Assembly (NCBI GenBank): GCA_001803395.1
Contig: MHBU01000027.1
Span: 1-64,000 of the forward strand
Source of the DNA: Methylotenera sp. RIFCSPLOWO2_02_FULL_45_14
GTDB lineage: Bacteria; Pseudomonadota; Gammaproteobacteria; Burkholderiales; Methylophilaceae
Direction: 5' to 3'
DNA: 64,000 bases
The number at the start of each line of letters is the position of its first letter. Position 1 is the stretch's first letter. The translations under genes and the position numbers were made by a program. Below, in pieces: positions 46,108 through 54,888 of this stretch. Under the pieces are notes generated by a model. It was not told where the DNA came from and did not search any database. It was given only the letters and a program-made list of their open reading frames with translations.

Positions 46108-47922
46108 CTATAGCCAAGTAATTGCGCCTTCTTCGGCTGACAATACATTCTTCCGCATCCCACCAAATAACTCACGTCCAAAGCCGTGCGCATTACTGTG
46201 ACGTTTGCTGTCTGAAAGCTCGGCTACATCACGTTCTGCCCATTCATCTTCATCGACCAGCACGTTAACCATACCAACCGTGGCATTTAAACGAATAATA
46301 TCGCCATCTCGCACTTTAGCTAACGGGCCACCAGCAGAGGCTTCTGGCGTTAGATGGATTGCGGCTGGGATTTTTCCAGATGCGCCACTCATGCGACCAT
46401 CGGTCACAATCGCCACTCTGAAGCCTTTGTTTTGCAACACTGCTAATGGCGGCGTTAGTTTATGTAATTCAGGCATACCATTGGCTTTAGGACCTTGGAA
46501 GCGCACCACAGCAATAAAATCTTTTTCCAGCTCACCGCGATCAAATGCAGCCAACAATTCTTCTTGTGCATCAAACACAATGGCTGGTGCCTCGATGATG
46601 TGACGATCTTCTGGCACGGCAGAAATTTTAATCACGCTACGACCCAAGTTACCTTTAAGTAAACGTAAACCGCCAGACTCATTGAATGGGAAAGCTGCGG
46701 TACGCACGATGGTTTCATCGCTACTTTCTTTCGGCAGATCTTTCCAAGCAAGTTTGCCATCTTCTTTGACTGGTAATTTTCCGTAATCACGCAAACCACC
46801 ATAAGCAACAGTGAACACATCTGGGAACATATACCCTGCATCAATCAACTCACGAATCACGAATGCAGGACCTCCCGCAGATTGGAACTCATTCACATCG
46901 GCCTTGCCATTTGGATACACACTCGCCAATAACGGTGTGGTTTTTGCAAGGTGATAGAAGTCTGTCCAATCAATCATAATGCCTGCTGCACGCGCCACAG
47001 CTACCCAATGAATTAGATGGTTGGTTGAGCCACCCGTCGCGAGCAAAGCGACCATGGCATTCACAATCACATGCTCATCGACTAATCTACCAATCGGTGT
47101 AAATTGTTTTTTCTTGGTATTTTCCAGCACCATTTTTACCGCTTCACGTGTGAGCAATTCACGCATACCATCGTTAGGGTGTACAAATGCAGCACCTGGC
47201 ACATGCAAGCCCATGGCTTCCATCAGCATTTGGTTGCTATTGGCTGTACCGTAGAAGGTACAGGTACCTGCGCTATGATAGGCGGCAGATTCTGACGCCA
47301 ACAATTCAGGGCGCCCGATTTTACCTTGCGCGTATTGTTCACGCACTTTAGATTTTGTGGTGTTATCAATACCTGTACTCATTGGCCCTGCTGGTACAAA
47401 CACACAGGGTAAATGACCAAACTGTAATGCGCCAATCAGCAGACCTGGGACGATTTTATCGCACACGCCAAGCAGTAATGCCGCATCAAACACATCATGT
47501 GAAAGCGCTATTGCGGTACTCATGGCAATGGTGTCTCGGCTGAATAACGAAAGCTCCATGCCTGGCTCGCCCTGCGTAATACCATCACACATGGCAGGTA
47601 CGCCCCCAGCCACTTGCACGGTTGCGCCGTATTTATGCGCTTCATCTCGGATAATATCCGGGTAATTGACGTAAGGCTGATGTGCTGAAAGCATTTCATT
47701 GTAAGCAGTAACAATGCCGATGTTAGGCGCTTTTTCTACTACCACACGTAATTTATCGTTAGCTGGCATAGCAGCAAACGCATGCGCGACGTTAGCACAG
47801 CCCAAGCGATCTGCACCGCGAGGTCGATTTACAATTTCATCTAAACGATGCAAATAAGCCGTACGGGTTGGGCGGCTTTTTTCTATAATACGTTCAGTAA
47901 CTTCTAAATGGGATTGTTTCAT
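46108..47922 (-). CDS. edd: 6-phosphogluconate dehydratase
   Basis: Dehydrates 6-phosphogluconate to KDPG; an iron-sulfur enzyme of the IlvD/Edd family. The 604 residues equal the E. coli length (603). CDGITQGEPGMELSLFSRD is the Edd signature and carries one cluster Cys; GVCDKIVPGLLIGAL and GTCTFYGTANSNQM hold the others. TDGRMSGASGKIPAAIHLTPEA is the conserved C-terminal block. It is the first gene of edd-eda. No regulator such as HexR lies beside it. Confidence 0.97.
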   Translation of the reverse strand: MKQSHLEVTERIIEKSRPTRTAYLHRLDEIVNRPRGADRLGCANVAHAFAAMPANDKLRVVVEKAPNIGIVTAYNEMLSAHQPYVNYPDIIRDEAHKYGATVQVAGGVPAMCDGITQGEPGMELSLFSRDTIAMSTAIALSHDVFDAALLLGVCDKIVPGLLIGALQFGHLPCVFVPAGPMSTGIDNTTKSKVREQYAQGKIGRPELLASESAAYHSAGTCTFYGTANSNQMLMEAMGLHVPGAAFVHPNDGMRELLTREAVKMVLENTKKKQFTPIGRLVDEHVIVNAMVALLATGGSTNHLIHWVAVARAAGIMIDWTDFYHLAKTTPLLASVYPNGKADVNEFQSAGGPAFVIRELIDAGYMFPDVFTVAYGGLRDYGKLPVKEDGKLAWKDLPKESSDETIVRTAAFPFNESGGLRLLKGNLGRSVIKISAVPEDRHIIEAPAIVFDAQEELLAAFDRGELEKDFIAVVRFQGPKANGMPELHKLTPPLAVLQNKGFRVAIVTDGRMSGASGKIPAAIHLTPEASAGGPLAKVRDGDIIRLNATVGMVNVLVDEDEWAERDVAELSDSKRHSNAHGFGRELFGGMRKNVLSAEEGAITWL

Positions 47923-48024
47923 AATTTAGATACTCTACTCAGATAACCAACTTGCGGAACTTAGTAAAAACTTAACTAAGTTAAGAAAAACACTAACCCC
48001 GATTATCGCTAAACTGAGGCTTAT

Positions 48025-48065
48025 CGTCAAACAAAAGCCGCTGATTAGACGGCTTTTGTTTGACG
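48025..48065. terminator. Terminator after the carbamoyltransferase gene
   Basis: CGTCAAACAAAAGCCG and its exact complement form a 16-base stem around a nine-base loop. It is 31 bases after the carbamoyltransferase stop. The stem 3' arm is U-rich on both strands but no long T run follows. Confidence 0.75.
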
Positions 48066-48095
48066 TAAATTGATATGTATTTAATCACAATCAAT

Positions 48096-49814
48096 TCATT
48101 TTTTAGTCACCAACACGTCTTCCATGATTAAATACTCCAAATCGCAGCCATAAAACATATCCAGTGCATCTTTAGGCGAACAAATCATCGGCTCACCTCG
48201 GCGATTAAGTGATGTATTCAATACCACTGGCACACCTCGCAATTGCTCAAGATGCTCAATCAGCGCGTAGTAACGCGGATTAGTCTCACGCGTGACCACT
48301 TGCGCACGGGCTGTACCATCCTCATGCACCACTTCAGGAATGCGTGATTTCCAAGTGTCATTCACATCAAAGGTAAACGTCATGTAAGGCGCAGGATGCG
48401 CTGTTTGTAAAATATCCACGGCAACGCGGTCTAACATACTCGGACAAAATGGACGCCAGCGCTCGCGATATTTAATTTGCGCGTTAATGCGGTCTGCCAC
48501 ACCTGGGTAGCTAGGATCACCCAAAATACTACGACAACCAAGCGAACGTGGGCCAAATTCCATGCGGCCTTGTAGCCATGCCAGTGGATTGCCGCTTGCC
48601 AACAATTCCGCCCCTTTTTGCGCAGCATTTTCTACGCGGGTAAAAATAGGTTTTCCAGGGTGTGCTTCACATGCGGCGATACATTCTTCCGTAGTATAGG
48701 CAGGGCCTAAATAAGCATGCTCCATTTTTTGAATCGTATCACCCGCCAAATGCGCCGCATAAGTAGCCGCACCGAGTGACGTACCATTATCACCTGAGGC
48801 TGGCTGCACAAATAACTCTTTAACATGCGGCATGGCGATAATGCGTTGGTTCAATTTCACGTTGAGCGCCACACCACCCGCCATGGCAATGCGCCCGGTT
48901 TCTTTAATAATATCGCCTAGATAATAATCAATCATCTTCAGCGCAACGTCTTCTAACAAGGCTTGTACTGATGCCGCATAGTGAATGTATGGGTCATCAA
49001 TTTCATCCCCATGACGTTTAGGGCCTAGCCACTCAATCAGTTCCGGCGTGAAATAATAACCCTTGCCGTTTTCTTTATAGCGACGCAAACCGACCACATT
49101 CACCAGCTTGGTGTTTACGGTTAACTCACCATTTTCAAACGTCACTAAGCGTGATAAATCATACTTGCTAGCATCACCATAAGGCGCCATGCCCATCACT
49201 TTAAATTCACCATCCAGCATCTCAAAACCAAGATATTCGGTAATCGCACCGTACATGCCGCCCAATGAATCTGGATCATAAAACTCTTTAATTTTATGGA
49301 TTTTTCCGTTTTCGCCATAACCAAAGAAAGTGGTTGCGTACTCGCCTTTGCCATCAATGCCAACAATGGCCGTTTTTTCTTTAAACCCACTTAAATGGTA
49401 CGCGCTAGAGGCATGCGCCAAGTGGTGCTCAACAGGAACAAACTTAGCCTTGGTTAAGCCTAAATCAGCCATTAACTTCAATGACTTGTCACGATTACGC
49501 CGGAAACGGCGATTGCCGTTAAATAACGCATCCAAGGCACGATCAGGCGCATACCAGTGACGTTTGGCATAATGCCAACGCGCATTGGTAGTGAGTGGAA
49601 TCTCAGCATAAGGAAACGCAACAATATCAACGTCTTCAGGCTTAATGCCCGCTTGCTTCATGCAGAATTTAGCTGCCTCGTAAGGAAATTTATTTTTTGC
49701 ATGTTTATCACGAATAAACCGCTCTTCTTCTGCTGCCGCAATAATTTTGCCATCGACCAAAATTGCAGCCGAAGCGTCGTGACCTAATGCACCAGATAAA
49801 CCTAAAACTATCAT
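48096..49814 (-). CDS. Carbamoyltransferase (NodU/CmcH family)
   Basis: A 572-residue enzyme that transfers a carbamoyl group from carbamoyl phosphate by way of an adenylate to a sugar hydroxyl. The N-terminal Kae1-like domain shows VLGLSGALGHDASAAIL, AAAEEERFIRDKH and the metal site VEHHLAHASSAYHLSG. The C-terminal part has GGVALNVKLNQRI, GRMEFGPRSLGCRSILGDP and NTSLNRRGEPMICSP. The neighbours waaG, waaP and further kinases match the Pseudomonas core cluster, where such an enzyme puts a carbamoyl group on a core heptose. I infer the same role here. carAB in this window supplies carbamoyl phosphate. Confidence 0.9.
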   Translation of the reverse strand: MIVLGLSGALGHDASAAILVDGKIIAAAEEERFIRDKHAKNKFPYEAAKFCMKQAGIKPEDVDIVAFPYAEIPLTTNARWHYAKRHWYAPDRALDALFNGNRRFRRNRDKSLKLMADLGLTKAKFVPVEHHLAHASSAYHLSGFKEKTAIVGIDGKGEYATTFFGYGENGKIHKIKEFYDPDSLGGMYGAITEYLGFEMLDGEFKVMGMAPYGDASKYDLSRLVTFENGELTVNTKLVNVVGLRRYKENGKGYYFTPELIEWLGPKRHGDEIDDPYIHYAASVQALLEDVALKMIDYYLGDIIKETGRIAMAGGVALNVKLNQRIIAMPHVKELFVQPASGDNGTSLGAATYAAHLAGDTIQKMEHAYLGPAYTTEECIAACEAHPGKPIFTRVENAAQKGAELLASGNPLAWLQGRMEFGPRSLGCRSILGDPSYPGVADRINAQIKYRERWRPFCPSMLDRVAVDILQTAHPAPYMTFTFDVNDTWKSRIPEVVHEDGTARAQVVTRETNPRYYALIEHLEQLRGVPVVLNTSLNRRGEPMICSPKDALDMFYGCDLEYLIMEDVLVTKK

Positions 49815-49876
49815 GCTAATACTCTCGTGAGTTCATTTTTCATTATTTTACTTTGTTTGGACGAGGCTTGCGTGGT

Positions 49877-51385
49877 TTAGACGATACCTGCGCGAAATAA
49901 GATGCGGTCATCTTCATCAGGATGCCGTGCTGTGTATTCCAATACAAACGCCTGCTTCAACAAAGCCGTGACTTCGGCATCATTTACCCAGTTTCTCATC
50001 AACCGTTTTAAGTCTTTGATATGTTTACGCTTAAACCACCAATCACCAACAACACTGCCAAAATGGGCTTGCATGCCATCCAAATCAATCAACACTGGTG
50101 CAAAATTAACGATTTTGATATTGCTCGCTTTGCAATCACCATGCGAAAACTTCAACAAATACAGCTTATAAAACAAAGTGGCAAGGTTACGCGCCACGGT
50201 TTGCCTATCTTCCAACTTGGTTGATTGTGCAAAAAACTGCATCACATCAGGCGCATCAATATACTCACTCACATAGTAAGCGCGACGGCGAAAACACCCA
50301 AAACGCGCTTCAACCAAGGCCAGTGGTTTAGCTGTAGCGATGTTTGAAATAATCAGCCGATACGCATTCGCCCATGATTTTTCTGCACGGCTGACGCGAA
50401 AAGCACGGTTTAGCCCATGCCAAAAGCTCTTGATGTTGTAGCGCTTGATGACGACTGATTGATTGGCAAGTGTTACCTTGCCGATAGTGCAAGTATTGCC
50501 ATTTTTGATATTGAGTTTTGCATCTGCCAGAAACGGGTCTAATGATGCCAGCACTTGGTTTTCAACACCAAACGTAGACGCAACCGCCTGAAAATACTTG
50601 AAATTCTTCATCACTTTTACATCGGTGCAATTTCTAAAAACTTTCTTATCCGCATAGCCTTTTGCTACTTGATGGCGTATTTTTTGCGTTAAAACCCAAA
50701 CCTCAGCCGCATCTACAGGTGAATGTGTGATGCCCAATTGCAAACAATATTGCTCATAATGCGCGGCAATCCAGCCATCATCGAGCACATCCATTTTAGA
50801 GAATAGCGTCGCCAGATTGTGTAGTTTTTGATGTTTTTGAAATAACGGCGATAAAGATCGAATTCCGTCGCCATCAAGCGTGTAAATTAAATCTTCTTGG
50901 TTTAATGTTTGTTGGACTAAAAAATTTTTGAGGTATAAATCGGTTTGCAACAAGCCGGCTTGATGATGAAATGCTACGGTTTGCACTAGTCGACGCATCA
51001 ACTTTAAACGCTCTGGCGCATCTAACTCCCGACAAATTTCTTCTGCATTATGCGCTTCACCAATCGCCTCAAAGATGATGACATAGGTCTTATGATCTTC
51101 AGCCAAACCAGAAAACAATATCGCGGGACTTGCAATTCCGGCTTTAAATAAACGCTCTACACCTCGTTTATCTCGCTCAAAATAACGAGCAGCGTCGTTA
51201 CCAATAAACAATTTGGCATAAACTGCTTGCTGAGCCCAAACACCTTGGCAAACAAGACGCTTACCTGGTACTCTGCGTACGATTTTCTCGCAAAATAAAG
51301 CTGGGCTGCCAGGCAGCCCAACACTGAAACCAGACTCACCGCCAGATGAGAGCTGTAGTAAATTGTTAATCAGAGATTCGCTCAA
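49877..51385 (-). CDS. Double kinase-domain LPS core protein
   Basis: A 502-residue protein with two protein-kinase-like (RIO/WaaP-type) domains in tandem. The first (about 40-230) has the catalytic loop LLQTDLYLKNFLV and metal site YTLDGDGI. The second (about 260-480) has ANQSVVIKRYNIKS (Lys), KFSHGDCKASNIKIV and VLIDLDGMQAH. Both halves keep the catalytic Asp and the metal-binding Asp. It overlaps the methyltransferase by 20 bases and precedes the carbamoyltransferase. The same kind of protein stands at this position in the Pseudomonas core cluster. It probably phosphorylates core heptoses, but the exact sites are unknown. Confidence 0.76.
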   Translation of the reverse strand: MSESLINNLLQLSSGGESGFSVGLPGSPALFCEKIVRRVPGKRLVCQGVWAQQAVYAKLFIGNDAARYFERDKRGVERLFKAGIASPAILFSGLAEDHKTYVIIFEAIGEAHNAEEICRELDAPERLKLMRRLVQTVAFHHQAGLLQTDLYLKNFLVQQTLNQEDLIYTLDGDGIRSLSPLFQKHQKLHNLATLFSKMDVLDDGWIAAHYEQYCLQLGITHSPVDAAEVWVLTQKIRHQVAKGYADKKVFRNCTDVKVMKNFKYFQAVASTFGVENQVLASLDPFLADAKLNIKNGNTCTIGKVTLANQSVVIKRYNIKSFWHGLNRAFRVSRAEKSWANAYRLIISNIATAKPLALVEARFGCFRRRAYYVSEYIDAPDVMQFFAQSTKLEDRQTVARNLATLFYKLYLLKFSHGDCKASNIKIVNFAPVLIDLDGMQAHFGSVVGDWWFKRKHIKDLKRLMRNWVNDAEVTALLKQAFVLEYTARHPDEDDRILFRAGIV

Positions 51386-52016
51386 AAACAGCCAGATGCA
51401 ATGTTTTAACCAAATTTAATTCTGCAAAATCTTTCACTAAACGATAACCTGAGTTTGCAAAGTAACCCTCAACTTCTTTCAAACTGGTAGGATATTTACG
51501 TAATTTCCTACCGCCTAATTTTTCACGTAGTATCAACTTGGCTTGTGTGTATGAGTAAGGGCTAAAATAAGACATCACTACGTATTGCTTAGCAACGCGG
51601 CACATCTCGCGCACTGCACGTTGACGTATCGCCGGTGTTGGGAAATGTTGGAAAAGTCTAAAGCAAACAATCGCGTCAATACTTTTATCAGCGTAATGTA
51701 AATTTTCCACATCTGCGTGATCTACTGTGATGCCCAAACCCGCTTCATCCGCATTTTTTTGTGCAATTTTAATCATCTCTGGAGATAAATCACCAGCTCT
51801 CACCTTGTAGCCATGACTAGCCAAACGTAGAAATACACGTCCGCCACCACAAGGTAAATCAATCACTTCTAACGTTTTAGGAATAATAGAAAAAGCACGG
51901 TCCAGCAGCTTCATTTCACTATCATGTTTGTGAACCTTACGCTGCTGATAGATTGTCGCTTTGCGCTCATCATAATTGGTACGTGCGCGATAAGTGGTGG
52001 GCTCAGTCATTTTCAA
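51366..52016 (-). CDS. Class I SAM-dependent methyltransferase
   Basis: A 216-residue Rossmann-fold methyltransferase. Motif I is EVIDLPCGGGRVFLRLA; motif II has VRAGDLSPEMIKIAQKNA; the acidic post-II residue is in DHADVENLHYADKSIDAIVCF; FRLFQHFPT follows. It lies within the core-kinase operon, overlapping the double-kinase gene by 20 bases. It could methylate a sugar or phosphate group of the core, or a quinone-like small molecule; the context favours the former. Substrate is not determined. Confidence 0.78.
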   Translation of the reverse strand: MKMTEPTTYRARTNYDERKATIYQQRKVHKHDSEMKLLDRAFSIIPKTLEVIDLPCGGGRVFLRLASHGYKVRAGDLSPEMIKIAQKNADEAGLGITVDHADVENLHYADKSIDAIVCFRLFQHFPTPAIRQRAVREMCRVAKQYVVMSYFSPYSYTQAKLILREKLGGRKLRKYPTSLKEVEGYFANSGYRLVKDFAELNLVKTLHLAVFERISD

Positions 52017-52042
52017 CTATCCAAATAAAAAAACGAATTATA

Positions 52043-52855
52043 CTACTTTGTACCTTGATACGTTTTTTTAGCAGTTTTATGTGTTTTTTTACGTGAAGAA
52101 CGCTTTGCGATCATTTTCAACACAAACTTCTGCCATAAATTAAGTTTATTAACACCCAAATACTGCTTATAAAAATACAGCCTAGCCGTTCTGCTCCAAT
52201 GTTCTGAATGACGATTTAAGGTAGATAAATCATAAAATGTACGCATAAACGGTAGTAATTTCGTACGCGACTTCTCCAAATCAATCACCACTGCATCTTG
52301 TACATTTAGAGTATCAACAAACAAGTGTTTTGGATATAAAGAGCGATGTTGCACACCTGATTGATGTAATTTACTAACAGTAAAAGCCACTTGTTTAATC
52401 AGTGTTTTTTGCACACTGAGCGTAGGTCTTTTTTCAGAAAATAGCTGAGTCACTGCCTGCTCTAAAGGTATAAACCCAACCAGCTCTTCTGTCATCAAAA
52501 GTGCCTGCATGCTGCCGTTGAAATTGCGTTGACCAAAAGCAACCGCTTTAAGTGAAGGTACTTGATGTTTAGCCAAGTACTGCATCATCTTAAACTCACA
52601 TGCAAAGGTAGGCTCACCCTTAATCGGGTGCATTAAAGTACGGCGTTCGTGGTTTTCTTGTCGCTTTAAAAATACACCTAAGCTTGCCTCAGATGCCGTT
52701 TTTAAGCTCATGCGCCCTACACCGCTCCACCCACCGCGACGCTCATTTGGCGCTTCAAACCAATCAACCTTAACATTCCAGATTGCATCAAAATCGTTCA
52801 GTTGATTAAGCGCCAATGTTTTTTGATGTTGTGGTGCTATATATAAAGTGGTCAT
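52043..52855 (-). CDS. InaA/WapP-type LPS kinase-like protein
   Basis: A 270-residue kinase-fold protein. The nucleotide-binding Lys region is ASLGVFLKRQENHERR, and the C-lobe has VQHRSLYPKHLFVD and VVIDLEKSRTKL. In WaaP the first segment reads HRDFY; here the catalytic Asp position is Ser, while the later metal-binding Asp (IDLEK) is kept. This resembles InaA-type proteins. It overlaps waaP by ATGA and shares its direction. Its C-terminus is very basic (RSSRKKTHKTAKKTYQ). It may be a core heptose kinase with an unusual active site or a pseudokinase. Confidence 0.74.
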   Translation of the reverse strand: MTTLYIAPQHQKTLALNQLNDFDAIWNVKVDWFEAPNERRGGWSGVGRMSLKTASEASLGVFLKRQENHERRTLMHPIKGEPTFACEFKMMQYLAKHQVPSLKAVAFGQRNFNGSMQALLMTEELVGFIPLEQAVTQLFSEKRPTLSVQKTLIKQVAFTVSKLHQSGVQHRSLYPKHLFVDTLNVQDAVVIDLEKSRTKLLPFMRTFYDLSTLNRHSEHWSRTARLYFYKQYLGVNKLNLWQKFVLKMIAKRSSRKKTHKTAKKTYQGTK

Positions 52856-53676
52856 TTTCTCAATGCAGCCTTTTCAGTCGCTAACCTTTTTTGAAATTTA
52901 TCGCCATGGAATTTAGCGTAGAGCTTGTTCGCTCTGTGTTCAACTTGCCGCCAAAAATAAGGCATGCAGCCACTAACACCACTGGAATAATATCGCTTAA
53001 AGCGTAGATAATCACGTGACGTTAAGCCAGCATCCATACTTGAAAAATACAGCGCGGCTATATCCTTCACATTGTCACCGATTGAAATTTCCCGATGGAT
53101 TAACATACGATGTAGATCAATCAAATAGAGCTTGATTTGATTTTGTTTTAACGCCGGCGCATCCAAACATAAATGGCAAATGTAAAAATCACGGTGATTA
53201 ACACCATTTTTATGAAGTTTAGCAGCCACATCGGCCACTGCAATAATCAAACGCCGCTTAAAATTAGCATCTGGTGGATTGCTTCTCCAATCAGCACATA
53301 AGTCTTCTAACGAGATAATATCGCCTAAATCTTGAGTGATTACAAATGATTGCTGCGTTGCAGGGTTAATGCCTTTTATACCATAGCCAACCAGTGGCGT
53401 GGTATCGATGCCGATTTCGTCTAGTTTCCGTATCGCATTAACCTCAGTCTGTGCACCTAAAATAGGTTTTTTTAAGCTTAAAAAACTCTTAACAATTTCG
53501 CGCCAACCCACACCAAAGTGCTGTTTAACAAAATAGCTGCCGTCAGCTAACTTAAGCTGAATGGTACGGCGCCCTGCTACGTCTCGGTAAACTTGACCCT
53601 GTAATTGCATGATTTCAACAAAAGTATCTGCACTAAATAGGCTACGAATATTTGCGGGTAACTCGAGCTTATCCAC
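52852..53676 (-). CDS. waaP: LPS core heptose I kinase WaaP (RfaP)
   Basis: A 274-residue kinase that phosphorylates the first heptose of the inner core. Visible: KLADGSYFVKQHFGVGWREIVKS, the catalytic loop GVNHRDFYICHLCLD, and the metal site LYLIDLHRMLIHR, all hallmarks of WaaP. E. coli RfaP is 265 residues and Pseudomonas WaaP 268. It overlaps waaG by eight bases and the next kinase by four, so translation is coupled along the operon. In Pseudomonas the enzyme is essential for export of lipopolysaccharide. Confidence 0.93.
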   Translation of the reverse strand: MDKLELPANIRSLFSADTFVEIMQLQGQVYRDVAGRRTIQLKLADGSYFVKQHFGVGWREIVKSFLSLKKPILGAQTEVNAIRKLDEIGIDTTPLVGYGIKGINPATQQSFVITQDLGDIISLEDLCADWRSNPPDANFKRRLIIAVADVAAKLHKNGVNHRDFYICHLCLDAPALKQNQIKLYLIDLHRMLIHREISIGDNVKDIAALYFSSMDAGLTSRDYLRFKRYYSSGVSGCMPYFWRQVEHRANKLYAKFHGDKFQKRLATEKAALRK

Positions 53677-54847
53677 GTGGCGTTGCCTCTTGATGTACTT
53701 GTGCTAATTTTTGATGAGCGTAGTTAATAATATAGTCAGCCTCTGCACTCACAGACGAAGTATTTTTAATGTGTACGGTATATTGCTTACCATGCTCTTG
53801 CCATTCAACTTGCCGCGGTGATTGCAACATCATGGCAAGCGCACTATTCATCTCTAATTGACTAAAAGGTGACGGCAACACCACTCCCGCATTAGCCTCA
53901 GCAACACGTGGTGCATAACCACAGACATCCGTCACCAATACCGGCAAGCCTGCGGTCATCGCCTCAATCAGCACAATACCTGCCAATTCAGAGCGTGCAG
54001 GATGCGCAAATATATCCGCTCCCACCATTAAATCTGCCACATCTGATCGCCCACCCACGTGAATGCAGCGGTGTGCAACGCCACGTTTTTCGCAGTAGGC
54101 TTTTATATTACTGTTCGATTCATATTCACCAATCGCAATTAACCAAGTGTTATCCTGCAAGGCTTTTGGCAAAGCGGCTATGGCATCAATGACCCTATCC
54201 ACCCCTTTACGCACAAAAGCTGAGCCTACCGTTAATACGATATTTGCGTCTGCAGGTAAGTTAAATTGTTGCCTGGCGTACACGCGGCAAGCTTCACGAC
54301 GCTTGTTGGCAAATTTTTGCAGCGGAATACTTGGTGGCAATAAATGAAAACGTGCGTCTGGCGTGCCATACCATTGCTGAAAGCTTTGTTTTTCGTGTTC
54401 TGTCAGCAATAAAATCTGGCAACTGCCTTGCGCATCCATCACGGCTTTTTCAGCCGCTGCAAAAAAGCGATAACGCCCCCTAATGAAAGGCAGGTGTCTG
54501 TATAACCAAGACCGCTCTTCATGCGCACGCTGTACATAACACGGGTCAGCCGCATAATAAATATCCAGCCCTGCCATACGGTTGAATCCCACCACCAAAT
54601 CTACCGGGGCTTTGACTAAAGCTTGCTGCATGGCGCTTATCAACGACTGATGGCGCTGATGATTCAACCAGCCACGGCTAGGCAAAATTTCCACGTTAAT
54701 CCGCGCATCGGGCATGCCGCCACGCCATTCACCTGTATAAATAGTGACCTCATGCCCGGCATTGACGCAATCATGCGCGATTCTCAACATATCACGCTGC
54801 ACGCCGCCGTAGGGAAATACCTTAAAAATTAGAAATGCAAACTTCAA
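53669..54847 (-). CDS. waaG: LPS glucosyltransferase I WaaG (RfaG)
   Basis: A GT4 enzyme of 392 residues adding the first outer-core hexose to heptose II. The start KFAFLIFKVFPYGGVQRDMLRIA with the Gly-Gly-x-Gln motif and HEVTIYTGEWRG is WaaG-like. The donor domain shows VGSAFVRKGVDRVIDAIAAL, HVGGRSDVADLMVGADIFAHPA and SELAGIVLIEAMTAGLPVL with the conserved Glu. It is the first gene of the operon waaG-waaP-kinase-methyltransferase-double kinase-carbamoyltransferase and is divergent from waaC. Glucose as the donor sugar is inferred from the family. Confidence 0.9.
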   Translation of the reverse strand: MKFAFLIFKVFPYGGVQRDMLRIAHDCVNAGHEVTIYTGEWRGGMPDARINVEILPSRGWLNHQRHQSLISAMQQALVKAPVDLVVGFNRMAGLDIYYAADPCYVQRAHEERSWLYRHLPFIRGRYRFFAAAEKAVMDAQGSCQILLLTEHEKQSFQQWYGTPDARFHLLPPSIPLQKFANKRREACRVYARQQFNLPADANIVLTVGSAFVRKGVDRVIDAIAALPKALQDNTWLIAIGEYESNSNIKAYCEKRGVAHRCIHVGGRSDVADLMVGADIFAHPARSELAGIVLIEAMTAGLPVLVTDVCGYAPRVAEANAGVVLPSPFSQLEMNSALAMMLQSPRQVEWQEHGKQYTVHIKNTSSVSAEADYIINYAHQKLAQVHQEATPRG

Positions 54848-54888
54848 AATAGGGTTACCGCTTTTATCAACTGATTCTTAAAGCTGAA

